The position numbers and the translations under genes are program-made. From Actinomycetes bacterium (GTDB lineage Bacteria; Actinomycetota; Actinomycetes; S36-B12; GCA-2699445): a DNA stretch of 60,170 bases. The notes beneath the pieces are model-generated. The model saw only the letters and a list, made by a program, of their open reading frames with translations. It was not told where the DNA came from and searched no databases. The DNA lies in the NCBI GenBank assembly GCA_022599915.1, contig JAHZLH010000056.1, positions 1 through 60,170 on the forward strand, written 5' to 3'. Position 1 is the first letter of the stretch. The number at the start of each line of letters is the position of its first letter. This document shows, in pieces, positions 39,805 to 50,105 of this stretch.

Positions 39805-40707
39805 ATGTCAAATGCGTTGCCTGTCGAACCGTCGCTATCGGTTTCTGAAGCCGCCGCCCGGGTAGGTCTCACGGCCGCGACAGTACGAACGTGGGATCGG
39901 CGTTACGGCTTGTCGCCCAGCATTCGCACTTCAGGTGGGCATCGTAGATATAACAGTCAAGATCTCGCTCGCCTGCAGGTGGCCAGCGAGCTTGTGCAGG
40001 CCGGGCATCCGGCGGCTGAGGCTGTCGCTGCCAGTTCACTGCCGCAAATAGGTACTCGCTCGCCGGCGCGCAGCGCGCGGGCCGGCGGTGGTCGGGTCCT
40101 GAAGTTACCCGACGGCACTGATCAACAGCGCGGTCTGGCCCGGGCCGCAATGTCGTTGAACAGCGATGCGATCTCCGAGCAACTTGTCGGACTAATCGAA
40201 GAGCACGGCGTAATCGGTACCTGGCAAGAAGTGATTGTTCCGGTGTTGATTGCCGTCGGTGACCGTTGGGCGCAAACTGGGGACGGCATTGATGTGGAAC
40301 ATGTCCTCGCGGTGGGGGTGACCGCCGCGCTGCTGAGCACTACCCCGGAACGAGTGAGCGGTTCCCGACCGGTCCTACTGGCTTGCGCGGACAAGGAGGA
40401 GCACGCCTTGCCGCTGATGGCGCTGCACTCTGCTCTTCTGTCCACGGGCACCCCTTCAATGCTCTTGGGCAGCAAGATGCCGCTATCCTCCCTGGCAGGA
40501 GCAGTGTCGCGGGTTCGACCGCGGAAGGTGGCTGTGTGGGCACAGCTGAAGCAGGCAGCTGATCCACAGCTCCCGCAGCAAATGCCGGCTTTGCGGCCAC
40601 CCGTAGAGGTAGTCCTTCTAGGCCCTGGGTGGTGTGAGGTGGACATTGACTGCCCGCACCCCGCCTCACTGGCCGACGCCGTGGATGAACTGGCATATGC
40701 CCGGTGA
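39805..40707 (+). CDS. MerR-family regulator with CarH-like B12-binding region
   Basis: A MerR HTH covers about residues 11-58 (SVSEAAARVGLTAATVRTWD). The C-terminal two thirds resemble the cobalamin-binding part of CarH/LitR photoreceptors. The helical-bundle motif Wx9EH is present as W155...E165-H166, and a candidate lower-ligand motif ExHxx is present at E198-E-H200, with Pro in place of the usual Gly. CarH-type proteins bind adenosylcobalamin and release DNA in light. The ATG at 39805 gives 300 aa; an ORF start 25 codons upstream is less likely. Divergent from whiD. Target and ligand are inferred. Confidence 0.78.
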   Translation: MSNALPVEPSLSVSEAAARVGLTAATVRTWDRRYGLSPSIRTSGGHRRYNSQDLARLQVASELVQAGHPAAEAVAASSLPQIGTRSPARSARAGGGRVLKLPDGTDQQRGLARAAMSLNSDAISEQLVGLIEEHGVIGTWQEVIVPVLIAVGDRWAQTGDGIDVEHVLAVGVTAALLSTTPERVSGSRPVLLACADKEEHALPLMALHSALLSTGTPSMLLGSKMPLSSLAGAVSRVRPRKVAVWAQLKQAADPQLPQQMPALRPPVEVVLLGPGWCEVDIDCPHPASLADAVDELAYAR

Positions 40708-41566
40708 GCCAGCGCGCTCGGGTAATGCCTGGCCGGCTCTATACCAGGCTCCGCTAGCCGGCCTCGCTGCAATCGCTGGCAGCGACGATGCTTGGTGCCA
40801 GTGGGCTGCAGCCGTTTGTTGGATGGCCACCGGCGACTACTCCCGTGCTTTTCTGATTCTGCAACCGCTGGCACGAGCGGCTCGCGTCGAATCATCTGGG
40901 AATAGCGCAACCAAACGGCCGACTGAGCTGGCTGGACTTGCTGCCACCACAATGGCGTCCGGGTTGCGACAACTCAATGAACATGACCGGGCGTTGCCGC
41001 TCGATCGTGCGGCAGCAGCAGTCCCAGGCGCTGCAGGGACGGACAGTGTTATTGGTTCGGCGGCGGACTATGTGGGTCTCGGTGATGCTGCGGCAGCAGC
41101 TGAAATCTTGGCGACGGCGCAGCCGCGGCTGGCGACGTGGCGGGATCAGGTTCGCTACCGCTGGGTGGCGGCTGAGGTTGATTTGCTCCGCGGGGAGCTT
41201 GCCGCAGCGGTGACTCATGCGGAGATGGCCGTCACCCTGGCGCAAGAGCACGATTCGCCTCGTCACCAACTGAAATCGGAGCTCTTCCTAGCTGTCGCTC
41301 GGGACGTGCGCCGGCATGGTGATGGCGAGCAACTGTTGCACAACGTCGTGCACCAAGCGTTCCAGCTGCAACTGCGGCCGTTGTTGTGGCCGGCGGTCGA
41401 AGTTTTGGCGGACCGGGCAACGGTGGGCGAGCGCAGTCAAGGGGTTGCAGCGCTGGATTACATTGCAGCCCGATTGCCCCACGGGGTAGGCGCTCGCTGG
41501 ACGGGGACGTCGCTGCGGCGATCTTGGTACAAGGAAAAGGTCCAGAACGGACGAGTCGGACACTAG
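40697..41566 (+). CDS. TPR-like protein of unknown function
   Basis: A 289-residue, Ala-rich, all-helical protein with several repeated helix pairs (for example CWMATGDYSRAFLILQPLAR, AADYVGLGDAAAAAEILATA, EVDLLRGELAAAVTHAEMAV) typical of TPR-like folds. There is no signal peptide, DNA-binding or catalytic motif. The ATG at 40697 overlaps the MerR-type gene by 11 nt, so the two are probably translated together. It precedes the BldM-type regulator by 69 nt. A partner role for one of these regulators is a guess from position. Confidence 0.7.
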   Translation: MPGEPARSGNAWPALYQAPLAGLAAIAGSDDAWCQWAAAVCWMATGDYSRAFLILQPLARAARVESSGNSATKRPTELAGLAATTMASGLRQLNEHDRALPLDRAAAAVPGAAGTDSVIGSAADYVGLGDAAAAAEILATAQPRLATWRDQVRYRWVAAEVDLLRGELAAAVTHAEMAVTLAQEHDSPRHQLKSELFLAVARDVRRHGDGEQLLHNVVHQAFQLQLRPLLWPAVEVLADRATVGERSQGVAALDYIAARLPHGVGARWTGTSLRRSWYKEKVQNGRVGH

Positions 41567-41635
41567 GGATGAATTGACTACCCGGTGGACCAACGGGTCG
41601 GAACACGGGAGCATAGGGGTGACTCAGGAGGTCGC

Positions 41636-42235
41636 ATGGCATCGGTAATGGTCTGTGATGACTCGCCCGGGGTTCGGGCGACTCTGCGACGCTGCCTGAC
41701 TGCGATACCGGAAGTGGCCCAGATCAGCACCACCGCGAGCGGTGAAGAGATGCTCGCTCGCTATACCGTTGAATCCCCCGATGTGGTTTTCCTAGATGTG
41801 CAGATGCCCGGCATTGGTGGGCTGTCGGCGCTCCACCAGCTACGAGAGCACCATGCCGACGCGGTGGTGATTATGTTGACAACCGGGGAAGCGCCGCAAC
41901 CGATAGCGGAAGCGGTGGTCGCCGGAGCCAGCGGTTACTTGGCCAAAGACGCATCGCCGCAGGAAGTGGCGGCCGTGCTGGCGGCGTTGACCGACGGTGG
42001 TGCACCAGCCGAAATACCTGCGCAGCGGCACGAGACCGGACCGACGCTGACCGAGCGGGAGCAGCAGGTATTACGGGGGATGAGCGAGGGTATGAGTAAC
42101 GCGCAGATTGGTAAAGAGCTCTTCCTCTCTGAGGACACAGTCAAGACTCATGCGCGCCGGCTGTTTCGTAAACTGTCGGTTTCCGACCGGGGCCACGCAG
42201 TGGCGGAGGGGCTAAGGCGCGGTCTGATCCCCTGA
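41636..42235 (+). CDS. bldM: BldM-type response regulator
   Basis: NarL/FixJ response regulator of 199 residues. Receiver domain: acidic pocket VCDDSP, phospho-acceptor Asp in VVFLDVQMPG, switch Thr in IMLTTGE and Lys in YLAKDAS. LuxR-type HTH: LTEREQQVLRGMSEGMSNAQ followed by FLSEDTVKTHARRLFRKL. The C-terminal half is very close to what I recall of Streptomyces BldM, which also lies between whiD and guaB. The ATG at 41636 follows caggagg. No sensor kinase is adjacent. Confidence 0.88.
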   Translation: MASVMVCDDSPGVRATLRRCLTAIPEVAQISTTASGEEMLARYTVESPDVVFLDVQMPGIGGLSALHQLREHHADAVVIMLTTGEAPQPIAEAVVAGASGYLAKDASPQEVAAVLAALTDGGAPAEIPAQRHETGPTLTEREQQVLRGMSEGMSNAQIGKELFLSEDTVKTHARRLFRKLSVSDRGHAVAEGLRRGLIP

Positions 42236-43816
<1,581 letters not shown>

Positions 43817-43820
43817 CGCC

Positions 43821-44927
43821 ATGAGCGAATACGAGATTGGTAGAGCTCGGCGCAGTCGACGTGCCTACACCTTTGATGAAGTCAGTGTGGTGCCAAGTCG
43901 ACGAACTCGGAACGCAACCGACGTGTCGCTCGACTGGCAGATTGACGCCTATCGATTCGATGCACCGTTGATGGCTGCTCCGACCGACTCCGTGGTTTCG
44001 CCAGAATCAGCGGCAACATTGGCGGACCTCGGAGTGCTCGCGGTGTTGAACATTGAGGGCCTATGGTCCCGCTACTCTGATGCGCAGCCCTACCTTGACG
44101 AAATCGTGGCTCTCCCTGACGAAGCCGCCACCCCGCGGATGCAGCAAATCTACGCTCAGCCCATCGATCCGGATCTGGTCACCGACCGCATTGCCAAACT
44201 TCGTGCCAGTGGCCGGATCGTAGCTGTCGCGGTGAGCCCCAGTCGGGCGGCGGAGTTTGGTCCGCTCATCGCCGGCGCAACAGACCTGCTCGTCATCCGG
44301 GGGACAACGGTCAGCGCGCAGCATGTTGCGGCCGACGGTGAGCCACTGAATCTGCGTTCCTTTATCGGCGACCTTGATGTGCCGGTGATCGTGGGCGGCT
44401 GCGCCAACTACCAGTCAGCCCTGCACCTCATGCGAACCGGTGCTGCTGGGGTGCTGGTGGGTTTCGGAGGTGGTGCCGCGCACCGGACAGCGAACGTGCT
44501 GGGTGTGCGGGTGCCCATGGCCACAGCGGTCGCTGAGGTCGCTGAAGCTCGCCGAGACTACCTGGACGAATCCGGCGGCCGCTACGTTCATGTCCTCGCA
44601 GACGGCTCGATGGGTCGCAGCGGTCACATGGTCCGCGCGCTGGCATGTGGTGCCGACGCTGTTGTGGTTGGTTCGGCCTTGGCCCGGGGAACAGACTCGC
44701 CAGGTCGAGGTATGCACTGGGGCCCGGAGGCCGTCCATCCGACTTTGCCGCGAGGACAGCGGGTACGACTCGGTACCGCTGGAACGCTGGCCGAGATTGT
44801 TCAGGGTCCCAGCCACACTGCTGACGGAACTATGAACCTAGCCGGTGCTATCCGCAAGGCGGTTTCCACCGCCGGCTACACCGATCTCAAGGAGTTCCAG
44901 CGGGTTGAGGTCATTCTCGGCGACTGA
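43821..44927 (+). CDS. guaB3: GuaB3-family IMP dehydrogenase-like protein
   Basis: A 368-residue barrel protein related to GuaB without CBS domains, in the tandem guaB-guaB3 arrangement common in actinobacteria. It shares AYTFDEVSVVPSRRTRNATD at the N-terminus. In the loop where GuaB has its catalytic Cys, this protein reads VGFGGGAAHRTANVLG with no cysteine, so it may not be a standard IMP dehydrogenase. Spacing to guaB is 4 nt. Confidence 0.9.
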   Translation: MSEYEIGRARRSRRAYTFDEVSVVPSRRTRNATDVSLDWQIDAYRFDAPLMAAPTDSVVSPESAATLADLGVLAVLNIEGLWSRYSDAQPYLDEIVALPDEAATPRMQQIYAQPIDPDLVTDRIAKLRASGRIVAVAVSPSRAAEFGPLIAGATDLLVIRGTTVSAQHVAADGEPLNLRSFIGDLDVPVIVGGCANYQSALHLMRTGAAGVLVGFGGGAAHRTANVLGVRVPMATAVAEVAEARRDYLDESGGRYVHVLADGSMGRSGHMVRALACGADAVVVGSALARGTDSPGRGMHWGPEAVHPTLPRGQRVRLGTAGTLAEIVQGPSHTADGTMNLAGAIRKAVSTAGYTDLKEFQRVEVILGD

Positions 44928-44967
44928 TGCCGTGGTGGGGGTCGCAGCGGAAAATGGCTCGCTGGTC

Positions 44968-44973
44968 TACCGT
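44968..44973 (+). promoter_or_regulatory. Candidate -10 of a leaderless glpD transcript
   Basis: TACCGT lies 6 nt before the GTG at 44980 with no Shine-Dalgarno sequence between, which supports that GTG as the start. No -35 is recognisable. Confidence 0.35.
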
Positions 44974-44979
44974 TGCTTT

Positions 44980-46704
44980 GTGAACGAAACCTCGGTGATC
45001 GCAGCTGATCCGGCGGATCAACAGCATTCCGATGCACTTAGTCCCGCCTACCGGGCGGAGTCGTTGCAGCGGTTGCGCTCCGCTACCGCCGACCAACCGC
45101 TAGACCTCCTCGTTGTCGGTGGCGGTGTTGTCGGCTGCGGCTCTGCCTTCGACGCGGCAAGCCGGGGATTGACGGTCGGTCTCATTGAGCAAAGCGACTA
45201 CGCGGCCGGTACCTCCAGCCGATCCAGTCGGCTGGCTCACGGCGGATTGCGTTATCTGGAGCATCGCGAGTTTGCTTTGGTACACGAGGCGCTTACCGAA
45301 CGCGGATTGCTACTCGATCGAATCGCACCGCATCTGGTGCGGCCGCTGGCTTTCCTGCTGCCGCTGTCCGGCCGGTCATGGGAAAAGCCGTACGTTGGGG
45401 CTGGCGTCACCTTGTACGACATGCTGTCGCGGGTGGGCGCCTACGGCGGCACCATGCCTCGACCCAAAACTTTGTCCCGGGCCGCGGTCCGGGGGCTTGC
45501 ACCTGGGCTGGCCGCTGATCAGATCAAGTCGGCGGTGCGGTTCTACGACGCCCAGATCGACGACGCGCGCCACACCTTGGCGCTAGCTCGGTCCGCCGCG
45601 GCAGCCGGGGCGGCCTTGCTGACCCAGTGTCAAGCAGTAGCTGTCCTCAAGGAACCACTAGATGCCGAGCAGGACCGAGTCGTGGGCGTGCGGGTGCGCG
45701 TGGCTGGTGAGGAATTCGATGTATACGCCCGGTGTGTGTTGTCGGCTACCGGAGTTTGGACCGACATGTTTCGCGAGGTCGCGGGAATCGCTCCAGAGGG
45801 TGCCCGGGTGCGGCAGGCCAAGGGTGTGCACCTAGTCGTTCCCCGCAACCGGATCCGCTCCAGCAGCGCCATCATCGCTCGCACCCCTACCAGCGTGCTT
45901 TTCCTTCTGCCCTGGGGTGAGGACTTCTGGCTGATCGGGACCACCGACACAGACTATGAGGGAGATCTGGCTGATCCGCAGGCCGATGATGAGGACATCG
46001 CGTATCTGCTCGAGCAAACTAACCGCTGGCTGGCGGAACCGCTCGATCGAGACGACATCGTGGGGGTCTACTGCGGGTTGCGCCCACTGGTCGCAACCGA
46101 GGTAGTCGGTGATGATGATGACGCCACAGCGCAGATGTCTCGGGAACACGTAGTGCTGCGGCCGTTGCCCGGGCTGGTCATGATCGCTGGCGGCAAGTAC
46201 ACCACCTATCGGGTGATGGCCGCCGATGCAGTGGACGCGGCGGTAACAGAGCGCGCGGCTTTCGTGGCGGGGGAGCCGCCGGAATGTGGCACCGCAGACC
46301 TGCCGCTGGTGGGAGCCGCTGGCTATGCCGATCTGTGGCAATCTCGTAGCCGGCTAGCCCGAGATTGGGATTTGCCGGAGGAGACCGTCGTGCATCTGCT
46401 GCGCCGACATGGCGATCGCGCCGCGGAAGTGGTGAAGTTAATCGAGACGAATCCCAAGTTAATTGAGCGACTATCTCCGGATGCGCCTTATCTGCGCGCC
46501 GAGGTTGTCACTGCGGTGCGGGATGAGGGCGCTATGACCATCGCTGACGTTCTGGTGCGGCGAACTCGATTGGCGCTCGAGACGCCCGACGCGGGCCATT
46601 CAGTCGCTGCCTGGGTGGCTGACGTACTTGCTGCCGAGTTGGGCTGGACTCCGGCTGAACAAGAACAGGCGGTCGAGGAGTACCTCTCCGGTACTGATGA
46701 GTAG
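44980..46704 (+). CDS. glpD: Glycerol-3-phosphate dehydrogenase, FAD-dependent
   Basis: Oxidises glycerol-3-P to DHAP and passes electrons to the quinone pool at the membrane. The FAD fingerprint LLVVGGGVVGCGSAFDAA is followed by TSSRSSRLAHGGLRYLEHRE, a GlpD signature; the C-terminal DAO_C-like domain begins near residue 430. The GTG at 44980 gives 574 residues; the frame is open upstream into guaB3 without similarity. Glycerol uptake genes (glpF, glpK) are not nearby. Confidence 0.93.
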   Translation: MNETSVIAADPADQQHSDALSPAYRAESLQRLRSATADQPLDLLVVGGGVVGCGSAFDAASRGLTVGLIEQSDYAAGTSSRSSRLAHGGLRYLEHREFALVHEALTERGLLLDRIAPHLVRPLAFLLPLSGRSWEKPYVGAGVTLYDMLSRVGAYGGTMPRPKTLSRAAVRGLAPGLAADQIKSAVRFYDAQIDDARHTLALARSAAAAGAALLTQCQAVAVLKEPLDAEQDRVVGVRVRVAGEEFDVYARCVLSATGVWTDMFREVAGIAPEGARVRQAKGVHLVVPRNRIRSSSAIIARTPTSVLFLLPWGEDFWLIGTTDTDYEGDLADPQADDEDIAYLLEQTNRWLAEPLDRDDIVGVYCGLRPLVATEVVGDDDDATAQMSREHVVLRPLPGLVMIAGGKYTTYRVMAADAVDAAVTERAAFVAGEPPECGTADLPLVGAAGYADLWQSRSRLARDWDLPEETVVHLLRRHGDRAAEVVKLIETNPKLIERLSPDAPYLRAEVVTAVRDEGAMTIADVLVRRTRLALETPDAGHSVAAWVADVLAAELGWTPAEQEQAVEEYLSGTDE

Positions 46705-46800
46705 CGATCACTGATCAACCCGCTGACCGAGAAACTATGTGCTCTGACCGGGATGGAAGGGTACGCTGGCAACAGTTTCGGGGGTGACTTGGAGGATGCT

Positions 46801-48372
46801 GTGGCCCCTGTCAAAGCGGCTGTTGTCGATCAGGTGCTAGATCCCGAGCTCATTGCGGAGTTGACCGCTTCGCTGCAGACCTCTTCTCGGCGAACCATTG
46901 ATGTGATCACGCCGGTGAATGGTCAACTCCTGGCATCGGTGCCGGAGTCAACCCGGGAAGATGTCGTGGACGCGTTCGCGGCGGCCCGATTGGCGCAGCG
47001 GTCCTGGGCTGGCACCTCAATCGGTGAGCGCAAGGCGGTCATGCTGCGGTTGCATGATCTGCTCTTGGCGCATCGCGATGAGATCTTGGATCTGGCTCAG
47101 TGGGAAACGGGCAAGGCCCGTCGAGATGCTCTCGAAGAGGTCCTGGACGTCTGCATTAATGCCCGACACTACGCACGGGACGCCCAGCGATTGCTCAAGC
47201 CCAGGCGACACCGAGGAGCCTTCCCGCTCATTGTCGGGGTGGAGGAACGCCGACTTCCCAAAGGTGTTGTCGGGATCATCGCCCCATGGAACTACCCGAT
47301 CACGCTGGCGGCCTCGGACGCGATTCCAGCACTTATGGCAGGTAATACGGTTGTGCTGAAACCTGACAGCCAAACGTTACTCACCGCGCTGTGGTTGACG
47401 GGATTGATGCATCGGGCCGGTATTCCAGAGGATGCCCTACAAGTGGTTGCGGGCTCGGGCTCAACGCTCGGCAAGACCATCGTGGGTGAGAGTGACTATC
47501 TGATGTTCACTGGCTCGACTCGAGTCGGCAGCATTTTGGCTGCCCAATGTGGTGAGCGACTCATCGGCTGCTCCATGGAACTCGGCGGCAAGAACGCCAT
47601 GATCGTGACTGAGGACATCGATATCGAAAAAGCGGTCGATATCGTCGTTCGGGGCTGCTTCGCGAACGCGGGCCAGCTTTGTGTATCGATGGAACGGCTT
47701 TACGTGCAACGTGACGTCTGGGATCGATTTGTGCCAGCACTTACAGCGCGAGTTGAGCAACTGCACCTTGCGGTTGGAGTTGGTTGGGGGGCCGAAGTTG
47801 GCTCGCTAATCTCCGCGGAACATCTGGCCAACGTGGAGAACTATCTGGCTGATGCAGTTTCGCAAGGAGCGACCGTCTTGGCCGGAGGAAAGCCTCGTCC
47901 TGATCTGGGGCCCTTTGTCTACGAACCCACCGTGCTCACTGATGTGACCGAGGACATGGCACTGTGTCGAGAGGAAACCTTTGGCCCGGTAGTTTCGCTG
48001 TATCCCTATGACGAGGATGAAGCGGCGATTGATGCCGCGAACGATACGGTCTACGGTCTCAACGCGGCTGTGCTGTGCCGGAATAAGTCTCGGGCCAAGC
48101 AGATTGCCGTACAGTTGCGGGCCGGAACGGTGAACATCAACGAAGGCTACGCAGCAAGCTGGGGAGCGACGCGCGCCCCGATGGGCGGTATGGGCGACTC
48201 CGGGTTGGGTCGACGCCACGGTGATGAGGGTTTGCTCAAGTACACCGAAGTGCAGACGGTGGCGGTACAGCGCGCTCTTGGCTACGGGCCACAGTTCGGT
48301 CTCAGCGATCAACGCTGGGGAGAAGTCTTGTCATCTGTAGTGGGACTCTTCAAGCGGGTGGGAATGAAATGA
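46801..48372 (+). CDS. gabD2: Succinate-semialdehyde dehydrogenase, GabD2-like
   Basis: NAD(P)-dependent aldehyde dehydrogenase. Catalytic Cys in NAGQLCVSMERLYV, general base Glu in SMELGGKNAMIV, and Rossmann motif FTGSTRVGSILA. The GTG at 46801 has ggagg 5 nt upstream and gives 523 residues, near the length of mycobacterial GabD2; an ATG at 46753 would add 16. It overlaps the next oxidoreductase (ATGA), so the two may act on a shared substrate. Succinate semialdehyde is the best guess from family likeness. Confidence 0.82.
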   Translation: MAPVKAAVVDQVLDPELIAELTASLQTSSRRTIDVITPVNGQLLASVPESTREDVVDAFAAARLAQRSWAGTSIGERKAVMLRLHDLLLAHRDEILDLAQWETGKARRDALEEVLDVCINARHYARDAQRLLKPRRHRGAFPLIVGVEERRLPKGVVGIIAPWNYPITLAASDAIPALMAGNTVVLKPDSQTLLTALWLTGLMHRAGIPEDALQVVAGSGSTLGKTIVGESDYLMFTGSTRVGSILAAQCGERLIGCSMELGGKNAMIVTEDIDIEKAVDIVVRGCFANAGQLCVSMERLYVQRDVWDRFVPALTARVEQLHLAVGVGWGAEVGSLISAEHLANVENYLADAVSQGATVLAGGKPRPDLGPFVYEPTVLTDVTEDMALCREETFGPVVSLYPYDEDEAAIDAANDTVYGLNAAVLCRNKSRAKQIAVQLRAGTVNINEGYAASWGATRAPMGGMGDSGLGRRHGDEGLLKYTEVQTVAVQRALGYGPQFGLSDQRWGEVLSSVVGLFKRVGMK

Positions 48373-50105
48373 GCAGCGGAATGTCTTCGTATGACTACGA
48401 CGTCGTCGTGATCGGATCGGGTTTTGGCGGTTCCGTCGCAGCGTTGCGGCTCACCGAAAAGGGCTACCGAGTGGCGGTGTTAGAAGCGGGGCGGCGTTTC
48501 GACGAACAGAGCTATCCGAAGACGTCATGGCGAATGAACAAGTTCTTCTGGGCGCCGCGGCTGGGATTGCGTGGCCTGCAGCGCATCCACGTCCTCAAGG
48601 ATGTGGTTGTGCTGGCAGGGGCCGGTGTGGGCGGCGGTTCTTTGGTATACGCCAACACCCTTTACGTGCCGCCGAAGAAGTTCTTTACCGACCGAGCCTG
48701 GCAGCACATCACTGATTGGGCACAGGAACTCGCTCCCTACTACGACCAAGCATCACGGATGCTGGGCGTGGTGAAGAACCCCACCATGACGCCAGCCGAC
48801 GAGATCATGAAAGCGGTGGCCGATGACATGGGAGTTGGGCACACGTTCAAGATGACGCCGGTAGGAGTCTTTTTCGGCGACGGTCCGGGAGTGGAGTCGC
48901 CGGACCCGTACTTCGGCGGAGTCGGGCCCTCGCGGACCGGCTGCATTGAATGTGGTGAGTGCATGACCGGGTGCCGGCACAATGCCAAGAACACCCTGCC
49001 CAAGAACTACCTGGGGCTAGCAGAACTGCATGGCGCTATGGTCTACCCGCTTACGACCGTGCGCGGACTGCGGCCGATGTCTGGCGGCGGCTACGCCATT
49101 GACACCGAGCGCACTGGGATTCTGCCGGGGAGGGGGCGGCGCACCTTCAGCGCCGAACAGGTGATCGTGGCAGCGGGCACGTATAACACCCAGAAGCTGC
49201 TGCACCGGATGAAAGCGTCCGGTCATCTGCACCGGATTAGTTCTGCTTTGGGCCGGTTGTCTCGCAGCAACTCAGAAAGCATCCTCGGCGCGATGGCGCC
49301 AGTGGGAGATACCACCGACTTCACGCGTGGCGTAGCCATCACTTCCTCGTGGTTCCCCAACGAGGACACCCACATTGAGCCCTGCCGCTACGGCAAGGGA
49401 TCCAACTCCATGGGTCTGCTCGCTACGGTGCTCACCGATGAAGAGCCGGGAACCCCCCGCTGGCGTACCTGGGTGAAGCACGTGACTCGCAAGCCGGCCG
49501 AGGCAGTGCAAGTTGCCCGCTCTGTTCGCCGCTGGTCGGAACGGGGCGTAATCGCACTGGTTATGCAATCGCTGGACAACTCGCTAACCGTCAAAGCTCG
49601 TCGCAGCAAACGTGGTCGGGTCCGGTTGACCACGGAACAAGGTGAGGGTAAGCCGAATCCCACCTGGATTCCTGCCGGTAACGAGGCAGTGCGCCGAATG
49701 GCTCGCCGGCTCAAGGGGATGCCGATGGGCAGCATTTTCGATGTCTTCTCGGCTACCACGACTGCCCACTTCGTCGGTGGTGCGGTGATCTCGGATCGTC
49801 CGGAAGATGGTGTGGTGGACCCGTACCACCGGGTCTGGGGCTATCAAGGGCTGCACATTACTGACGGATCCACCGTCACTGCCAACCTGGGTGTGAATCC
49901 ATCGCTGACGATCACTGCTCAGGCGGAACGGGCGATGGCCATGTGGCCCAACAAAGGCGAGATGGATCCACGACCGGTGCAAGGCGAGCAGTATCGACAA
50001 GTGGAGCCGGTAGCACCCAAGAGCCCGGTTGTCCCCGATGATGCCCCCGGAGCGCTGCAACTACCGATCGTGACGATCACGCAAGGTGGCGGCGAGACCA
50101 CCTAG
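48369..50105 (+). CDS. choD: GMC oxidoreductase, ChoD (cholesterol oxidase)-like
   Basis: FAD-dependent oxidoreductase (578 aa) resembling mycobacterial ChoD, whose gene also sits next to guaB3. FAD motif VVIGSGFGGSVAALRLTEKG at the N-terminus; C-terminal GMC region with HITDGSTVTANLGVNPSLTI. Between them is an unusual cysteine cluster, CIECGECMTGC, also present in ChoD. The start overlaps the aldehyde dehydrogenase gene. Family members are called cholesterol oxidases, but the natural substrate may be another sterol or alcohol. The stop shares CTAG with the convergent yjbQ. Confidence 0.85.
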   Translation: MSSGMSSYDYDVVVIGSGFGGSVAALRLTEKGYRVAVLEAGRRFDEQSYPKTSWRMNKFFWAPRLGLRGLQRIHVLKDVVVLAGAGVGGGSLVYANTLYVPPKKFFTDRAWQHITDWAQELAPYYDQASRMLGVVKNPTMTPADEIMKAVADDMGVGHTFKMTPVGVFFGDGPGVESPDPYFGGVGPSRTGCIECGECMTGCRHNAKNTLPKNYLGLAELHGAMVYPLTTVRGLRPMSGGGYAIDTERTGILPGRGRRTFSAEQVIVAAGTYNTQKLLHRMKASGHLHRISSALGRLSRSNSESILGAMAPVGDTTDFTRGVAITSSWFPNEDTHIEPCRYGKGSNSMGLLATVLTDEEPGTPRWRTWVKHVTRKPAEAVQVARSVRRWSERGVIALVMQSLDNSLTVKARRSKRGRVRLTTEQGEGKPNPTWIPAGNEAVRRMARRLKGMPMGSIFDVFSATTTAHFVGGAVISDRPEDGVVDPYHRVWGYQGLHITDGSTVTANLGVNPSLTITAQAERAMAMWPNKGEMDPRPVQGEQYRQVEPVAPKSPVVPDDAPGALQLPIVTITQGGGETT

